Below, piece after piece: positions 7,401 to 15,029 of a DNA stretch of 41,543 bases. The notes under the pieces were generated by a model. That model worked only from the letters and a program-made list of their open reading frames with translations, did not search any database and was not told the DNA's origin. The position numbers were made by a program, and so were the translations under genes. The stretch's first letter is position 1. Each line of letters opens with the position of its first letter. The stretch is taken from positions 1-41,543 of the forward strand of contig NZ_JAKSYL010000230.1 in the NCBI RefSeq assembly GCF_022829515.1. Reading direction: 5' to 3'. The DNA comes from Methylobacterium sp. J-048. Lineage in GTDB: Bacteria > Pseudomonadota > Alphaproteobacteria > Rhizobiales > Beijerinckiaceae.

Positions 7401-8888
7401 TCACATCTGCTCGGGCAGCCGCTCGCTCTGCGCCAAGTTCGAGAACCGGGTGATGTTGGCGTCGAACTGCAGCTCCACCGTTCCGGTCGGGCCGTGGCGC
7501 TGCTTGCCGAGGATCACTTCGGCCTTGCCGTGGACGCGGTTCATCTCCGCCTCCCAGGCGAAGAATTCTTCTGTGCCCTCGCGGGGCTTCTTGTTGTTGA
7601 CGTAGTATTCCTCGCGGAACACGAACATCACCACGTCGGCATCCTGCTCGATCGAGCCGGATTCACGCAGATCCGAGAGCTGCGGGCGCTTGTCGTCGCG
7701 GTTCTCGACCTGACGGGAGAGCTGCGACAGGCCGATGATCGGCACCGCCAGCTCCTTGGCCAGCGCCTTCATGCCGGTGGTGATCTCGGTCATCTCCTGC
7801 ACGCGGTTGTCGCTGCGCTTGCCGGAGCCGGAGAGCAGCTGCAGGTAGTCGACGATCAGCAGGTCGAGCCCCTTCTGGCGCTTCAGACGCCGGGCTCGGG
7901 CAGCGAGCTGGGCGATCGAGATGCCGCCGGTCTGGTCGATGTAGAACGGGATCGTCTGCATGTCCCGGGCGGCGTCGGTGATCTTGTAGAAATCCTCAGG
8001 CCGGATGTCGCCGCGGCGGATCTTGTACGAGGGCACGCCCGATTGCTCGGCGATGATACGGGTGGCGAGCTGCTCGGCCGACATTTCGAGGGAAAAGAAC
8101 CCGACGATGCCGCCGTTGACGGTCTGCATCGTGCCGTCGGCCGCCTTCTCGCCGCGATACGCCTTGGCGATGTTGAAGGCGATGTTGGTCACCAGCGAAG
8201 TCTTGCCCATGGCCGGGCGGCCCGCGAGGATGATCAAGTCGGAGGGCTGCAGGCCGCCCATCTTGGCATCGAGGTCGGACAGGCCGGTGGCGATGCCCGA
8301 GAGCTTGCCGTCGCGCTGGTAGGCCTTGGCGGCCATATCGACCGCGGCGGTGAGCGCGTCGGAGAATTTCTGGAAGCCGCCGTCGTATTTCCCGGCCTCG
8401 GCCAGTTCGTAGAGGCGGCGCTCGGTCTCCTCGATCTGGTCGCGGGGCGCCTGCTCGACCGGCGCCTCGTAGGCGCCGTTCACCAAGTCCTCGCCGATGG
8501 TGATCAGGCGGCGGCGGATGGCGAGATCGTAGATCGTCCGGCCGTAGGCGCCGGCATTGATCACGGTAGTCGCATCGGCCGCCAGTCGGGCGAGATACTG
8601 CATCACCGTCTGGCCGCCGAAATCGGCGTCGCCCAGATAGGTCTTCATGGTGATGGGCGTGGCGAGCTTGCCGGCCCGGATCAGGGATGCCGCCACCGAA
8701 AAAATCTGCTGGTGGGCATCCTCCATGAAGTGCTCGGCCAGGAGGAAGTCCGACACCCGGTAATAGGCATCGTTGTTCACCAGGATGGCGCCGAGCAGCG
8801 CCTGCTCCGCATCGATGTTGTGCGGGGCGACGCGGTACTCGGCCTGGACCGCTTCCAGCTTGGCCGTGAGCGCATTGGGCAGGGCCAT
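7401..8888 (-). CDS. dnaB: Replicative DNA helicase DnaB
   Basis: DnaB is the hexameric 5'-3' helicase that unwinds DNA at the replication fork and binds primase. The 495-aa product has the N-terminal primase-interaction domain (APHNIDAEQALLGAILVNND), Walker A GRPAMGKTS near residues 222-230, Walker B LLIVDYLQLL and the RecA-like motif REEYYVNNKKP. There is no intein. ATG 8888 (MALPNALTAK) is preceded by GGAG 10 nt upstream; the open frame to 8936 lacks support. It follows the S6/S18/L9 genes, as in other Rhizobiales, separated from rplI by 298 bp with strong hairpins. Confidence 0.96.
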   Translation of the reverse strand: MALPNALTAKLEAVQAEYRVAPHNIDAEQALLGAILVNNDAYYRVSDFLLAEHFMEDAHQQIFSVAASLIRAGKLATPITMKTYLGDADFGGQTVMQYLARLAADATTVINAGAYGRTIYDLAIRRRLITIGEDLVNGAYEAPVEQAPRDQIEETERRLYELAEAGKYDGGFQKFSDALTAAVDMAAKAYQRDGKLSGIATGLSDLDAKMGGLQPSDLIILAGRPAMGKTSLVTNIAFNIAKAYRGEKAADGTMQTVNGGIVGFFSLEMSAEQLATRIIAEQSGVPSYKIRRGDIRPEDFYKITDAARDMQTIPFYIDQTGGISIAQLAARARRLKRQKGLDLLIVDYLQLLSGSGKRSDNRVQEMTEITTGMKALAKELAVPIIGLSQLSRQVENRDDKRPQLSDLRESGSIEQDADVVMFVFREEYYVNNKKPREGTEEFFAWEAEMNRVHGKAEVILGKQRHGPTGTVELQFDANITRFSNLAQSERLPEQM

Positions 8889-8987
8889 CGGCGGACGACT
8901 CCGAATCAAGCGCCGGGACGGGCGCACCAGGATCACACCGCGCGACCTTGGCTACGGTATGGTTGACCAAAGCTTAGCCGACGGCCG

Positions 8988-9049
8988 GTTCGTCCGGCCT
9001 CGGCCCGGACGAACGGACGCCCGCCGACTCTCACGAGGGGCGGGCGTCC
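8988..9049. terminator. Two adjacent long hairpins between rplI and dnaB
   Basis: GTTCGTCCGG (8988-8997) pairs perfectly with CCGGACGAAC (9005-9014), and GGACGCCCGCC (9015-9025) pairs with the sequence at 9039-9049 (11 bp, 13-nt loop). The second hairpin begins at the base after the first ends. Neither is followed by a T tract on either strand, so they may be factor-dependent terminators, RNA-stability elements or a processing site separating the rpsF-rplI transcript from dnaB. Nothing else is evident in the 298-bp gap (8889-9186); a dnaB promoter would be expected between the hairpins and 8888. Confidence 0.55.
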
Positions 9050-9186
9050 ATGCTGGAACAAAACTGGAACGTGTCAAGTCTCGGGGCGAAGGATCCCCAA
9101 TCTTCACCGGTATACAGGGAGGTGGCCGACGCCATCCCGCGAGGGCCACAGGGCCCTCACGGAACGGCGCAAGCCAAGTCCCGAAA

Positions 9187-9759
9187 TCAACCGCGGTCGT
9201 CGGCACCCTCGCCGGCATCGGCCAGCGCCGCGCCGACTTCCAGGCCGAGGTCGTCGAGGTTGAACGCCTCGCGCTCGGTGACCGACTCGCCGCGGGCCTG
9301 ACGCTCGGCCTCTTCGGGGCTGCGGGCGACGTTGACCGTGACCTGGACCTCGACCTCGGGGTGCAGCACCACCGGCACGTTGTGCAGGCCGAGGGTCTTG
9401 ATCGGCTGGTTCAGGATGAACTGGCCGCGATCGACCGTGAAGCCGTCCTTGGCCACCACCTCGGCGAGGTCGCGGGTGGAGACGGAGCCGTAGAGCACGC
9501 CGGACTCGCCCGACTGGCGGATCAGGACGAAGCTCTGGCCATTCAGCTTCTCGGCGACGGCCTCGGCGTCCTTCTTGCGGTCGAGGTTGCGGGCCTCGAG
9601 CTGGGCGCGCTGCGCCTCGAAGTGCTTCTTGTTGGATTCCGTCGCGCGCAGGGCTTTGCCGCGAGCGAGCAGGAAGTTGCGGGCGAAGCCCGGGCGGACG
9701 TTCACGGTCTCGCCCATCTGGCCGAGCTTGGCCACGCGCTCGAGCAGGATCACTTCCAT
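9187..9759 (-). CDS. rplI: 50S ribosomal protein L9
   Basis: L9 is a large-subunit protein that binds 23S rRNA near the L1 stalk. The 190-aa product starts MEVILLERVAKLGQMGETVN, carries the signature GFARNFLLARGKALRAT, and has the long connecting helix (KKHFEAQRAQLEARNLDRKK) before the C-terminal domain. It is longer than E. coli L9 (149 aa) because of an acidic tail (LGLEVGAALADAGEGADD), a common alphaproteobacterial feature. A strong ribosome binding site, AAGGAG, precedes ATG 9759. It lies 41 bp downstream of the DUF2232 gene. Confidence 0.97.
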   Translation of the reverse strand: MEVILLERVAKLGQMGETVNVRPGFARNFLLARGKALRATESNKKHFEAQRAQLEARNLDRKKDAEAVAEKLNGQSFVLIRQSGESGVLYGSVSTRDLAEVVAKDGFTVDRGQFILNQPIKTLGLHNVPVVLHPEVEVQVTVNVARSPEEAERQARGESVTEREAFNLDDLGLEVGAALADAGEGADDRG

Positions 9760-9800
9760 CGTTTTTCTCCTTCAGTTGGTCGGCCTCGCGGGCCGGGGAC

Positions 9801-10823
9801 TCACGGCGCCGGGGTGTCCTTGGGACGGCGGCGATCGAGGGCGGTGTCGGCCAGGCCGAACAGGGTGAGTGCCACCAGGGCGACGCCCTGGGTCACGAAC
9901 AGGATCAGGTACATGCCGAACAGCATCAGCCCGCGCCCGGGCCGGCCGCGCGAGCGGTCGTGGAAGGCGGCGAGCCCCTGGAGCGCGAAGGCCGCGCTGA
10001 ACGCGCCGACCAGGGCGACGCCGAACACGCCGACGAAGCCGGGGGCGAAGCACATCAGTACCGCCGCTGCCAGGGTCACCAGGGTCGTGCGCGGCATCGC
10101 GGTCGCCGGCAGGTCGGGCCAGGGCCGCGGCAGCCGGCCCGAGATCTTCACAATCCTGGCCGAGGCCCAGAGATAGAAGGTCAGGAGCAGCGCCAACCCG
10201 TTGGCCGCGAAGGCCGGGACGACCCGGGCCAGGGCGTCGGCAACCTCGGTTCGGGTCACCTCGGCGTCGTCGGTGCCGGGCTTCGGTGCCGGGTCCGGCG
10301 CCTCCTGCGGCCCGGACTCGCTCGCCTCGACCTGGGGCGTGTCAGCGCGGCTGTCCGTCGTCTGCGTTGCGGGGTCGCGTACCTGCACCAGCGTGCGGGC
10401 GAGACCGCGCAGCTGCGTGTCGAAGGCCGCGTGGTTCGGCGAGGACAGGACCGCGATGGCGATGAAGGCGAGGGCGGCGGTCGCGGCGGTCCAGCCGAGC
10501 AGGCGGCCGGTCGGATACCATTCGAGCCCCGACGGCGTCTCGCGGCCGAGCAGGGTCAGGTAGGCGAGCCACCAGGCGGGCAGGGCGATGTAGGCGGCGA
10601 AGGCGAGGCCCATGAAGGGCGCGATCACCAGGGCCAGCGCGAGGCTGCCGGCCGCCACCGCAGCGAGGGCGGCTTTGTGGCTCCAGCCGAGGCCGACGAT
10701 GAGGATCGGCAGCGGCGCCACGAGGTAAAGCAGGATCGCCAGCGGGGTCGCCTTCAACAGCACTCCGAACAGGAGTGCGGAGACGAGGCCCGCGCCGATA
10801 CCGATGCCGATATGCTGTGCCAT
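9801..10823 (-). CDS. DUF2232 multi-pass membrane protein
   Basis: The 340-aa product has a cluster of hydrophobic helices in the N-terminal half (from GAGLVSALLFGVLLKATP through AYIALPAWWLAYLTLLGR), a polar Pro/Ala/Asp-rich linker near residues 155-190, and further helices at the C-terminus (ALLLTFYLWASARIVKISGR, GLMLFGMYLILFVTQGVAL). This matches DUF2232, an uncharacterised family found between rpsR and rplI in many alphaproteobacteria. ATG 10823 (MAQHIGIG) is preferred over the upstream start at 10847. The function is unknown; the conserved location is the main clue. Confidence 0.8.
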   Translation of the reverse strand: MAQHIGIGIGAGLVSALLFGVLLKATPLAILLYLVAPLPILIVGLGWSHKAALAAVAAGSLALALVIAPFMGLAFAAYIALPAWWLAYLTLLGRETPSGLEWYPTGRLLGWTAATAALAFIAIAVLSSPNHAAFDTQLRGLARTLVQVRDPATQTTDSRADTPQVEASESGPQEAPDPAPKPGTDDAEVTRTEVADALARVVPAFAANGLALLLTFYLWASARIVKISGRLPRPWPDLPATAMPRTTLVTLAAAVLMCFAPGFVGVFGVALVGAFSAAFALQGLAAFHDRSRGRPGRGLMLFGMYLILFVTQGVALVALTLFGLADTALDRRRPKDTPAP

Positions 10824-10950
10824 GGGTTCCGCTGTCCCGCTGCCCATTCGGCAGGGTTAGAGGCGACGCTGCGCCCCAACGATCGAGCGATGCCGGATCG
10901 CTCTGTGAAGGCCGGCCCGGACGGATGCCGGGCCGGCCGCTCTCGAAAAC

Positions 10951-11208
10951 CTACTTGATCACGTAGGGCAGCAGGCCGAGGAAGCGGGCGCGCTTGATCG
11001 CCTGGGCGAGCTCGCGCTGCTTCTTGGCCGAAACCGCGGTGATGCGGGACGGGACAATCTTGCCGCGCTCGGAGACGTAGCGGGACAGAAGCTTGACGTC
11101 CTTGTAGTCGATCTTCGGCGCGTTCGCGCCGGAGAACGGGCAGGTCTTGCGACGACGGAAGAAGGGACGGCGTCCGCCGCCCGCACCAGCACCAGCACCA
11201 AATGCCAT
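10951..11208 (-). CDS. rpsR: 30S ribosomal protein S18
   Basis: S18 binds with S6 to the central domain of 16S rRNA in the small-subunit platform. The 85-aa product has RRPFFRRRKTCPFSG followed by IDYKDVKLLSRYVSERGKIV and PSRITAVSAKKQRELAQAIK, the complete S18 signature. The glycine/alanine-rich N-terminus (AFGAGAGAGGG) is a Rhizobiales-type extension. It starts 3 nt after the rpsF stop, consistent with balanced S6:S18 synthesis. Confidence 0.97.
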   Translation of the reverse strand: MAFGAGAGAGGGRRPFFRRRKTCPFSGANAPKIDYKDVKLLSRYVSERGKIVPSRITAVSAKKQRELAQAIKRARFLGLLPYVIK

Positions 11209-11211
11209 GGC

Positions 11212-11679
11212 TCAGGCCTCCCCGCCGAAGTTGCGCTCGGGACGATCGCCACCGCGATCGCCACGGTCCGGACGGTCGCCGCCGAAGCCGCCGCCGCCAC
11301 CGAAGCCATCATCGTCGCGACGCCGGCCGCGCTCGCGATCCTTGCGGTCGTCGCGGTCGCGCTTCTGCATCATCGCCGACGGCTCGGAATCGAGATCCTC
11401 GACCCGGACGGTCATGAAGCGCAGCACGTCCTCGGAGATCTGCATCTGGCGCTCCATCTCGGCGATGGCGGCCGGGGGGGCGTCGATGTTGAGGAGCGCG
11501 AAATGCGCCTTGCGGTTCTTCTTGATGCGGTAGGCCAGGGACTTCACGCCCCACATCTCGATCTTCTCGAGGCGGCCGCCGTTCTGCTCGATCACACCCT
11601 TGTAGGTGTCGATCATCGTCTCGACCTGCTGGGACGTCACGTCCTGCCGGGCCAAGAGCACGTGCTCGTAGAGAGGCAT
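11212..11679 (-). CDS. rpsF: 30S ribosomal protein S6 with charged Gly/Arg/Asp-rich tail
   Basis: S6 pairs with S18 on the ribosomal platform. The core (residues 1-95) is canonical: MPLYEHVLLARQDVTSQQVE, GGRLEKIEMWGVKSLAYRI and KAHFALLNIDAPPAAI. After residue 105 the 155-aa product becomes a low-complexity tail of Asp/Arg repeats, a poly-Gly run (FGGGGGFGGD) and RPDRG/DRGGDRPER repeats. C-terminal tails are known in S6 (E. coli S6 is polyglutamylated by RimK), but this one is long and RGG-like. It is the first gene of the minus-strand ribosomal cluster. Confidence 0.96.
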   Translation of the reverse strand: MPLYEHVLLARQDVTSQQVETMIDTYKGVIEQNGGRLEKIEMWGVKSLAYRIKKNRKAHFALLNIDAPPAAIAEMERQMQISEDVLRFMTVRVEDLDSEPSAMMQKRDRDDRKDRERGRRRDDDGFGGGGGFGGDRPDRGDRGGDRPERNFGGEA

Positions 11680-11704
11680 GTTCGGGCCTTTCAGTGTCAA
11701 AAGG

Positions 11705-11730
11705 AGCCCGGCCGCTGACAAGCGGCTGGT
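11705..11730 (-). promoter_or_regulatory. Candidate S6:S18 leader hairpin upstream of rpsF
   Basis: On the transcribed (minus) strand a 6-bp stem GCCGCT/AGCGGC closes a TGTC tetraloop about 30 nt upstream of the rpsF ATG, and its 3' side continues into CGGG. Many bacteria carry an autoregulatory rpsF leader in which the S6:S18 complex recognises a CCG in a bulged hairpin. The position and the CCG-containing flank (GGCCGGG) are suggestive, but I could not confirm the full consensus. Confidence 0.35.
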
Positions 11731-12045
11731 TCGGGCCGGTTCATTCGCGAGACGCTCGGCGCCAAGCCCTCCGAGCCGATTTTCAGGCCCGAGCGGTTGA
11801 TCGAAGGCGGAGACACCGGACGACGGATCGATGAAGACCCTATGCCGCAAGCGGCACCATCCGTTCAGCCCCCGGCCGGAGCGAACGCGAGGGGCGGCGC
11901 ATAATCGGTTTTTTCCGAACTGGCAAGACCGGAGGCCCACGACGGGTCCGTGAGCTGGCGCGTCTTGCCGGTGAAGCGCAACGCCAGCATATCGGCGCTT
12001 CGAGGGCGCCCGCCGGACCGCGGCGGCCCTGGGACGAATGAGCCC
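11731..12045. other. Divergent intergenic region between rpsF and pdxJ
   Basis: This region must hold the promoter of the rpsF-rpsR-DUF2232-rplI cluster (leftward) and that of pdxJ-acpS (rightward). An open frame extends from 11950 into pdxJ but shows no family resemblance before 12046. A relatively T-rich stretch near 11908-11916 is the best place for a promoter; I could not assign boxes with confidence. Confidence 0.35.
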
Positions 12046-12795
12046 ATGACATCCCAAAAGCAGCGCCTCGGCGTCAACATCGACCACGTCGCCACCGTGC
12101 GCAACGCCCGCGGCGAGCATTATCCCGACCCGGTGCGGGCGGCCCTGCTGGCGGTCGAGGCGGGGGCGGACGGAATCACCGCGCATCTGCGCGAGGATCG
12201 CCGCCACATCCGCGACACCGATATCACCGCGCTGAAGCGCGATCTTACCGTGCCGCTGAACTTCGAGATGGCGGCAACCGACGAGATGGTGGCGGTCGCC
12301 CTGGCGACCCGGCCGCACGCCGCCTGCCTGGTGCCGGAGAAGCGCGCGGAGCGCACCACCGAGGGCGGCCTCGATATCGTCGGCGGGCGCGATCACCTCG
12401 CCCCCCGCATTCGGGTACTGGCCGAGGCCGGCATCCGCGTGTCGCTGTTCGTCGAGCCGGAGCCCGCGATCATGGACGCCGCCCGGGCGCTCGGGGCGCC
12501 GGTGGTCGAGCTGCATACCGGCCGCTACTGCGAGGCCGCCATCGCGGGCGATGACGGGCGCGTCGCCCACGAGCTGGCGCGGATCACGCGGGCGGCCGAG
12601 CATGGCGCCGGGCTCGGGCTCGAGATCCATGCCGGGCATGGGCTCACGGTCGAGAGCGTCGGGCCGGTGGCGGCGCTGCCGCAGATCCGGGAGCTGAATA
12701 TCGGCCACGCGCTGATTGCCGAGGCGATCTTCGTCGGGCTCGCCCAGGCCGTGCGGGACATGCGGTCCGCCATGGACCGCGCGCGGCGCCCATGA
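12046..12795 (+). CDS. pdxJ: Pyridoxine 5'-phosphate synthase PdxJ
   Basis: PdxJ condenses 1-deoxyxylulose 5-phosphate with 3-amino-2-oxopropyl phosphate to form pyridoxine 5'-phosphate in the DXP-dependent vitamin B6 route. The 249-aa TIM-barrel product shows LGVNIDHVATVRNARG, GADGITAHLREDRRHI, the phosphate loop NIGHALIAEAIF, and EIHAGHGLT with the catalytic His region. ATG 12046 (MTSQKQRLG) is selected because homology begins there. The stop overlaps the acpS start as ATGA. DXP comes from the same pathway that feeds dxr at 27.7 kb. Confidence 0.96.
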   Translation: MTSQKQRLGVNIDHVATVRNARGEHYPDPVRAALLAVEAGADGITAHLREDRRHIRDTDITALKRDLTVPLNFEMAATDEMVAVALATRPHAACLVPEKRAERTTEGGLDIVGGRDHLAPRIRVLAEAGIRVSLFVEPEPAIMDAARALGAPVVELHTGRYCEAAIAGDDGRVAHELARITRAAEHGAGLGLEIHAGHGLTVESVGPVAALPQIRELNIGHALIAEAIFVGLAQAVRDMRSAMDRARRP

Positions 12796-13202
12796 TCATC
12801 GGCATCGGCTCGGACCTCTGCGACATCGACCGGATCGGGCGCACGCTGGCGCGCCACGGCGACCGCTTCACGCACCGGGTGTTCACGGATGGCGAGCGCG
12901 CGCGCTGCGACCGCCGCGCCGCGCGCGCACCGGGCTACGCCCGACGCTTCGCCGCCAAGGAGGCCTGCGCCAAGGCCCTGGGCACCGGTCTCAGCAACGG
13001 CGTGTTCTGGCGCGACATGGAGGTGGTGAACCTGCCCTCCGGCCAGCCGACCCTGCGGCTCTCCGGCGGCGCCGCGGCGCGCCTGGCCGAGATGCTGCCC
13101 CCGGGCCATGAGGGCCGGCTGCATGTGACTCTCACGGACGATCCGCCGATGGCTCAAGCCTTCGTGATCATCGAGGCGCTGCCGACGGCCCAAGCCGGTT
13201 GA
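12792..13202 (+). CDS. acpS: Holo-[acyl-carrier-protein] synthase AcpS
   Basis: AcpS transfers 4'-phosphopantetheine from CoA to the serine of apo-ACP, activating fatty-acid and lipid A synthesis. The 136-aa product has the classic start MIIGIGSDLCDIDRI, with the Mg2+-binding Asp, and YARRFAAKEACAKALGTG with the second metal ligand Glu. It overlaps pdxJ by 4 nt; the pdxJ-acpS order is widely conserved in proteobacteria. A 250-bp gap with repeat structures separates it from lepB. Confidence 0.96.
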   Translation: MIIGIGSDLCDIDRIGRTLARHGDRFTHRVFTDGERARCDRRAARAPGYARRFAAKEACAKALGTGLSNGVFWRDMEVVNLPSGQPTLRLSGGAAARLAEMLPPGHEGRLHVTLTDDPPMAQAFVIIEALPTAQAG

Positions 13203-13360
13203 GACCCCGGACGATGGATTAGGTCGCCACGCTCGCGCGTTGCGGGGGGCTCGCGCTTGGTCTAGACCCCCGCACCAGCGGACACGATTGCGGCGCATTC
13301 CTCGGGACAACCGCAGATCAGCCGCAAGCGGCGGGGCTCAGCCTCGCGGGCGGCTGGCGT

Positions 13361-13400
13361 ATGATGCGGAAAATGGAATCCGGTTTTCCGAAGCCATCAT
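13361..13400. repeat. Palindromic intergenic repeat, divergent relative of the 51-bp element
   Basis: The outer arms ATGATG (13361-13366) and CATCAT (13395-13400) flank an inner stem CGGAAAA (13367-13373) / TTTTCCG (13384-13390), with a 10-nt loop and a 4-nt bulge. This is the layout of the abundant Rhizobiales intergenic palindrome. Read on the other strand, its loop (ACCGGATTCCA) matches the ACCGGTATCCA core of the repeats at 7346 and 28927. Confidence 0.65.
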
Positions 13401-13413
13401 GCGATAACGGAAG

Positions 13414-13433
13414 CGCCGGAGCACGCTCCGGCG
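13414..13433. other. Perfect 9-bp hairpin 19 bp upstream of lepB
   Basis: CGCCGGAGC (13414-13422) pairs with GCTCCGGCG (13425-13433) across a 2-nt centre. There is no T tract, so a simple intrinsic terminator is unlikely. It would lie in the lepB leader if transcription starts upstream and could affect mRNA stability. The rest of the 13203-13452 gap shows no open frame of note. Confidence 0.45.
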
Positions 13434-13452
13434 ACGGAATCTGAGTCTGAAG

Positions 13453-14253
13453 ATGGAACGCGCACGCGTGGATCACGACGGCAAGCCGCTGATGAAACAG
13501 GCCGAGACCGGCACCTGGGCCAGCATCCGCGAGACCCTGAAGGTCGGCATCCAGGCGCTGCTGATCGCCCTCGTGGTGCGGACGCTGCTGTTCCAGCCGT
13601 TCAACATCCCGTCCGGATCGCTGGTGCCGACGCTGCTGATTGGCGACTACCTGTTCGTCTCGAAATATTCGTACGGATACTCGAAGTATTCGCTGCCGCT
13701 GTCGGAATACATCCCGATCCAAGCGGATGGGCGGGTCTGGGCGGCCGAGCCGAAGCGCGGCGACATCGCGGTGTTCAAGCTGCCCAAGGACAACGCGACC
13801 GACTACATCAAGCGCGTGATCGGCCTGCCGGGCGACAAGATCCAGATGATCGACGGCGTGCTCAACATCAACGGCAAGGCGGTCAAGCGCGAGCGGATCG
13901 CCGATTACGAGACGACCGATCCCTACGGCCAGGCGACCAAGGTCCCGCAATACATGGAGACGCTGCCCAACGGCGTCGTCCACCGGGTGATCGAGCGCGA
14001 CGGCGACAACGGCTTCTGGGACAAGACCGAGCTGTATACCGTGCCGAGCGGGCACTTCTTCATGATGGGCGACAACCGCGACAACTCCACCGATTCGCGC
14101 GATCTGGCCAGTGTCGGCTACGTGCCCTTCGCCAACTTCGTCGGGCGTGCCGAGATGATCTTCTTCTCGATCGACGAGGGCACGCCGGCCTGGCAGCTCT
14201 GGAACTGGCCGGCCCATGTGCGCTGGTCGCGCCTGTTCTCGACCATCCATTGA
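13453..14253 (+). CDS. lepB: Signal peptidase I
   Basis: LepB cleaves signal peptides from exported proteins on the outer face of the inner membrane. The 266-aa product has one N-terminal membrane segment (VGIQALLIALVVRTLLF, about residues 31-47), the nucleophile Ser56 in NIPSGSLVPTLLIGDYLFVS, and the general base Lys120 in DYIKRVIGLPGD. The box-E motif FFMMGDNRDNSTDSR is also intact. The residue after the nucleophile is Leu, where Met is more usual. An in-frame ATG at 13492 is an alternative start. The stop overlaps rnc as TTGA. Confidence 0.95.
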   Translation: MERARVDHDGKPLMKQAETGTWASIRETLKVGIQALLIALVVRTLLFQPFNIPSGSLVPTLLIGDYLFVSKYSYGYSKYSLPLSEYIPIQADGRVWAAEPKRGDIAVFKLPKDNATDYIKRVIGLPGDKIQMIDGVLNINGKAVKRERIADYETTDPYGQATKVPQYMETLPNGVVHRVIERDGDNGFWDKTELYTVPSGHFFMMGDNRDNSTDSRDLASVGYVPFANFVGRAEMIFFSIDEGTPAWQLWNWPAHVRWSRLFSTIH

Positions 14254-15029
14254 ACGGCCCGGACTTGGACGAGGCTGGACAGGCCCGACCGTCTTCCCGG
14301 GCACGCCGTTCCCACAAGCCCAGGCCGCCCCTCGGCGTCCTGGAGGAGCGGATCGGCCACAGCTTCGCCGACCAGACCCTGCTGACCCGGGCCCTGACCC
14401 ATACCAGCAAGGCCACCGGCCGCGGCGGCAGCTACCAGCGCCTGGAATTCCTGGGCGACCGCGTGCTCGGTCTCGCGGTGGCGGACCGGCTCTACGGTGC
14501 CTTTTCCGACGCGGACGAGGGCGACCTGTCGCGCCGGCTCGCCGGCCTCGTGCGCCGGGAGACCTGCGCGGCCGTGGCCGCCTCCTGGGAGGTCGGGCCG
14601 CACCTGATCCTCGGGCAGGGCGAGGTCATGGGCGGCGGCCGGCGCAACCAGACGATCCTGGCCGACGTGTGCGAGGCGATCCTCGGAGCGGTCTACCTCG
14701 ATGCCGGCTTCGATGCGGCCCGGGCGATCGTCGAGGCGCATTTCCACCCGACCGAGCCCCTGTCGGCCCATCGCGGCCGCGACGCGAAATCCGCCCTGCA
14801 GGAATGGGCGATGGGCCGGGGCCTGCCGATTCCCGCCTACGCGGTGGTCGAGCGCACCGGCCCGGATCATGCACCGCGCTTCCGCATTGCCGTACAGGTC
14901 GAGGGGCTCGAGCCGGGCCATGGCGAGGGCACCTCGAAGCGTGTCGCCGAGCAGGAGGCCGCCCGCGCGCTGTTGGAGCGCGAGGGAATCGGCACCGTCC
15001 CGGAGACGGGGCCGACGGAGACAGCATGA
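14250..15029 (+). CDS. rnc: Ribonuclease III
   Basis: RNase III cuts double-stranded RNA, releasing 16S and 23S precursors from the rRNA transcript and processing mRNAs. The 259-aa product has the signature QRLEFLGDRVLGL (Asp70) and Glu142 in DVCEAILGAVYLDAG, then a C-terminal dsRNA-binding domain (DAKSALQEWAMGRG to KRVAEQEAARALLERE). The likely start is TTG 14250, overlapping the lepB stop as TTGA; no ATG or GTG fits the N-terminus better. The basic N-terminal extension (RPSSRARRSHKPRPP) is unusual but seen in Rhizobiales. It overlaps era as ATGA. Confidence 0.94.
   Translation: MNGPDLDEAGQARPSSRARRSHKPRPPLGVLEERIGHSFADQTLLTRALTHTSKATGRGGSYQRLEFLGDRVLGLAVADRLYGAFSDADEGDLSRRLAGLVRRETCAAVAASWEVGPHLILGQGEVMGGGRRNQTILADVCEAILGAVYLDAGFDAARAIVEAHFHPTEPLSAHRGRDAKSALQEWAMGRGLPIPAYAVVERTGPDHAPRFRIAVQVEGLEPGHGEGTSKRVAEQEAARALLEREGIGTVPETGPTETA

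Noticed and set aside
13600..13640. LepB Leu after the nucleophilic Ser as a possible inactivating change
   Set aside because: The Ser and Lys catalytic residues and box E are intact, and this position is not catalytic in signal peptidase I, so the enzyme is expected to be active.
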